From the NCBI GenBank assembly GCA_022749755.1, contig CM040440.1:18959269-19023268 (forward strand): DNA of 64,000 nt, read 5' to 3'. The notes beneath the pieces were generated by a model. The model was not told the DNA's origin and did no database searches. It saw nothing but the letters and a program-made list of their open reading frames with translations. Below are positions 62,055 to 64,000 of the stretch, in pieces (within the stretch, counting starts at the first letter, position 1; the number at the start of each line of letters is the position of its first letter). A program made the translations under genes and the position numbers. This DNA is from Azadirachta indica (lineage: Eukaryota; Streptophyta; Magnoliopsida; Sapindales; Meliaceae).

Positions 62055-62668
62055 CTTCTTTGCCAAGGTCGTAATGTATCTCAGTTATTCATTTGCTTGC
62101 ATACTGTATATGGGAGAGATAAATGCATGCCGGTTCATTTTAATTGAATGCAATTACTTGTGCCTAAAACTACGCAGGCTGAAGCAGACCGAGTATTGTT
62201 GTTAGGAAGAATTCCTATGCACATTTTATCTCAATGCAGTCATATGTACTCAAAAACAAGTTCATACAACCAGACTGTGTGTTGTCTTTCAAAGAAAAAG
62301 TTATGCACATTATATAAATCTACATAGATTTTAAAATTAAAAGCATTTAGTTATTTAATTTCTTTAATTTAATCGTAGACGCGAACCACCAGAACAAGAG
62401 GCTGTTGGGCTATTTAAAAGTGTTTTTAACACTAGCAAGGAACCGCGAAGACTTGAAATGGTTGGTTGGTCTGAATTAAATAGTATTTAGTAGGGAAACG
62501 TATCACAAAGGAGTTGCTAAAACGACGGCGTTTCCCCAAACCCTAACTCCTTTATCCAGAACGATATCGGATTCCACCGATAATTCCCGCCATCGACAAA
62601 GTTCCATCTTAAATAATATCTCGACGGAATAATCAAAAACCGTAAATAGAAATTTAAAAATTCAAACG
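62055..62668. other. ARF 3' flank and promoter of the next gene
   Basis: The first half is ARF 3' UTR and flank. Near 62380-62640 the sequence becomes less AT-rich and is the likely promoter and leader of the next gene. No gene or repeat was recognised. Confidence 0.4.
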
Positions 62669-63589
62669 ATGAGATCCTTGTTTACTTCTTGGGCAAGCAC
62701 TACAACCATCCCAAACTTAACCTTAATAACCCATAATCCTCCCGTTCATTTCCCCCGCTCGTCCCTAACAATTTTTCGTCTAAAACCATCTTTACCTATA
62801 TCCAAGATTACAATACCTCAGTTCTCCTCAAATCCTCGGAGCAACGAAGAAGAGCAGCACCCTGAATCACAGGTTGAAGAACTCAGCGTCCCTGATCATT
62901 GGCTACACCCTTCCAAAGCCCTGGAGGTTTTTTTTTTTTTTTTTTTTCCCCTCCTCTTAGTTAGCAGCATGCAACAAGTGTCATTTTTCCTTATCTGAAT
63001 TGGTATGTTTCAGAGTTATAAATTAGATTTCTATTCTTTGTATTGAAACTATTGTTGGTCCTGATTTTAAGCACTTAATTTTAGTTGTGTATCTGTGAAC
63101 ATGGTGCATAAGTTTATCCAGATGGTTTAACTTGAAGGATTATGAAATGTGATTAGTTGCTAGTGGCACATCCATATTCCTTGCGAGCGAATTGCTAATT
63201 TTTGCCTCTATGTGAGTGCACGCTAACGGGCATGCACAAGTACATCTGTGTTTTTAAAGCATATGAATAGTCAATTGTGAGATTCGGGGCCTGGAAGTAG
63301 TCTATTGATGCTCCTAGAATCTGTGCAGGAATCAGAGTGGCTTAGGGTTACACTGCACAAATGGTTGGATGATGAGTACTGCCCAGAGCCAACCAATGTG
63401 GAAATCAGCGAGGTTGCTGCCCGTTCATTCTATGAATCTTTGCTAGACAAACAAACAGATCTAGGCGAGATTTTACTGAAGATGGCTCGGAAGTTGGAAT
63501 CTATTTCCTACCAGGAAAGCTTTCATGGGGCATTCTCATCAGCAAATGCGGCAGTGAACTTGATTGCCGAACGCATAGAGCAATCATAG
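62669..63589 (+). CDS. Small protein of unknown function, probably plastid-targeted
   Basis: Two exons, 62669-62926 and 63329-63589, join phase 0 (GAG/GTTTTT donor, TGTGCAG acceptor) to give 172 residues. The first 50 or so residues (MRSLFTSWASTTTIPNLTLI, then Arg/Ser/Pro-rich sequence without acids) look like a chloroplast or mitochondrial transit peptide. An acidic segment (SNEEEQHPESQVEELSVPD) precedes the conserved-looking part, EWLRVTLHKWLDDEYCPEPT and the following ISEVAARSFYESLLDKQTDLGEILLKMARKLE, which is predicted to be helical. It is a soluble protein with no membrane segment. I do not recognise the family and give it no function. The intron starts with a T run (62927-62947). A conserved protein is more likely than chance because both exons are open and splice cleanly. 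Confidence 0.75.
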
Positions 63590-64000
63590 TTATTTAACCT
63601 GGTTGAACTTTTGAAAATAATTACCCACCACTACACCACGTAGTTTGTCGTTAATGTCACACATGGTTCAGTTACATTACTGTCTTTCATGGTGCATCGA
63701 GCGTTGAGATCTATGTTGTGTTCTTTTAGAATGGATTCTTCACATCATGTTAATAGTATCATAAAAGAAATGCATTGACATGGATGCTTTTAAATATTTA
63801 AGAGCATCCTCTTTTTTAATAAACATAAAATGCATAAAAAGCACTAACCCATGAAAAATGGCATGCACTTTAAATGAACATGGCTAAGAAACCGGATGTA
63901 TGCAACAACTACATGCTGTTTTCATGGACCAAAACGCTAAAAAGTGTCGAAACATAATGTGCTTGGAGTTGCTACATGGCATTACCTCATTCAGCATATG
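63590..64000. other. 3' flank at the right edge, no gene seen
   Basis: AT-rich sequence after the last stop. TTTTTTAATAAACATAAAAT near 63812-63832 includes AATAAA and could be a poly(A) signal. Nothing else was recognised. Confidence 0.35.

Noticed and set aside
1..64000. CRISPR arrays, tRNA or rRNA genes, bacterial-type operons
   Set aside because: No regularly spaced repeats, tRNA cloverleaf or rRNA-like sequence was seen; the window is plant nuclear DNA throughout.

Overview
This is nuclear DNA from a eudicot plant: intron-rich genes with GT-AG borders, AT-rich spacers full of microsatellites, plant-specific families (tubby-like F-box, NETWORKED, arabinogalactan protein, YUCCA, ARF) and decayed LTR retrotransposons. 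I cannot name the species from sequence alone. I read gene structures exon by exon. Each exon chain given below keeps an open frame across canonical splice sites, with one GC-AG exception.

Layout, left to right: the 3' end of a Cys/Gly/Pro-rich protein gene (1-83, +); a tubby-like F-box protein (1277-3599, -); a vacuolar-type Na+(K+)/H+ antiporter NHX (7374-12897, +); a NET3-type actin-binding NAB-domain protein (14848-17610, +); a small GPI-anchored arabinogalactan protein (18189-18605, -); a decayed Ty1/copia retrotransposon (20468-25329, -); two MITE copies next to it; a YUCCA-type flavin monooxygenase pseudogene (about 27700-29284, +) followed by its apparently intact paralogue (31715-33788, +); the chloroplast protease DEGP2 (34295-42388, -), convergent with the YUCCA gene; a 10.7-kb decayed Ty3/gypsy element (43112-53817, +); a third MITE copy; an ARF2-like auxin response factor with a tasiR-ARF target site (56640-62054, +); and a small, probably plastid-targeted protein of unknown function (62669-63589, +).

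The genes are ordinary, independently regulated plant genes and do not form an operon or obvious cluster. Auxin is a loose common theme: YUCCA makes auxin and ARF reads it out. The most unusual material lies in the gypsy element. It has two RNase H domains, a run of tandem repeats after pol, and on its antisense strand a decayed gene with three well-formed spliceosomal introns. Other points of interest are a tasiR-ARF site placed exactly at an exon junction, a MITE family inserted in TA microsatellites, a GC-AG intron in DEGP2, and a 36-nt G tract.
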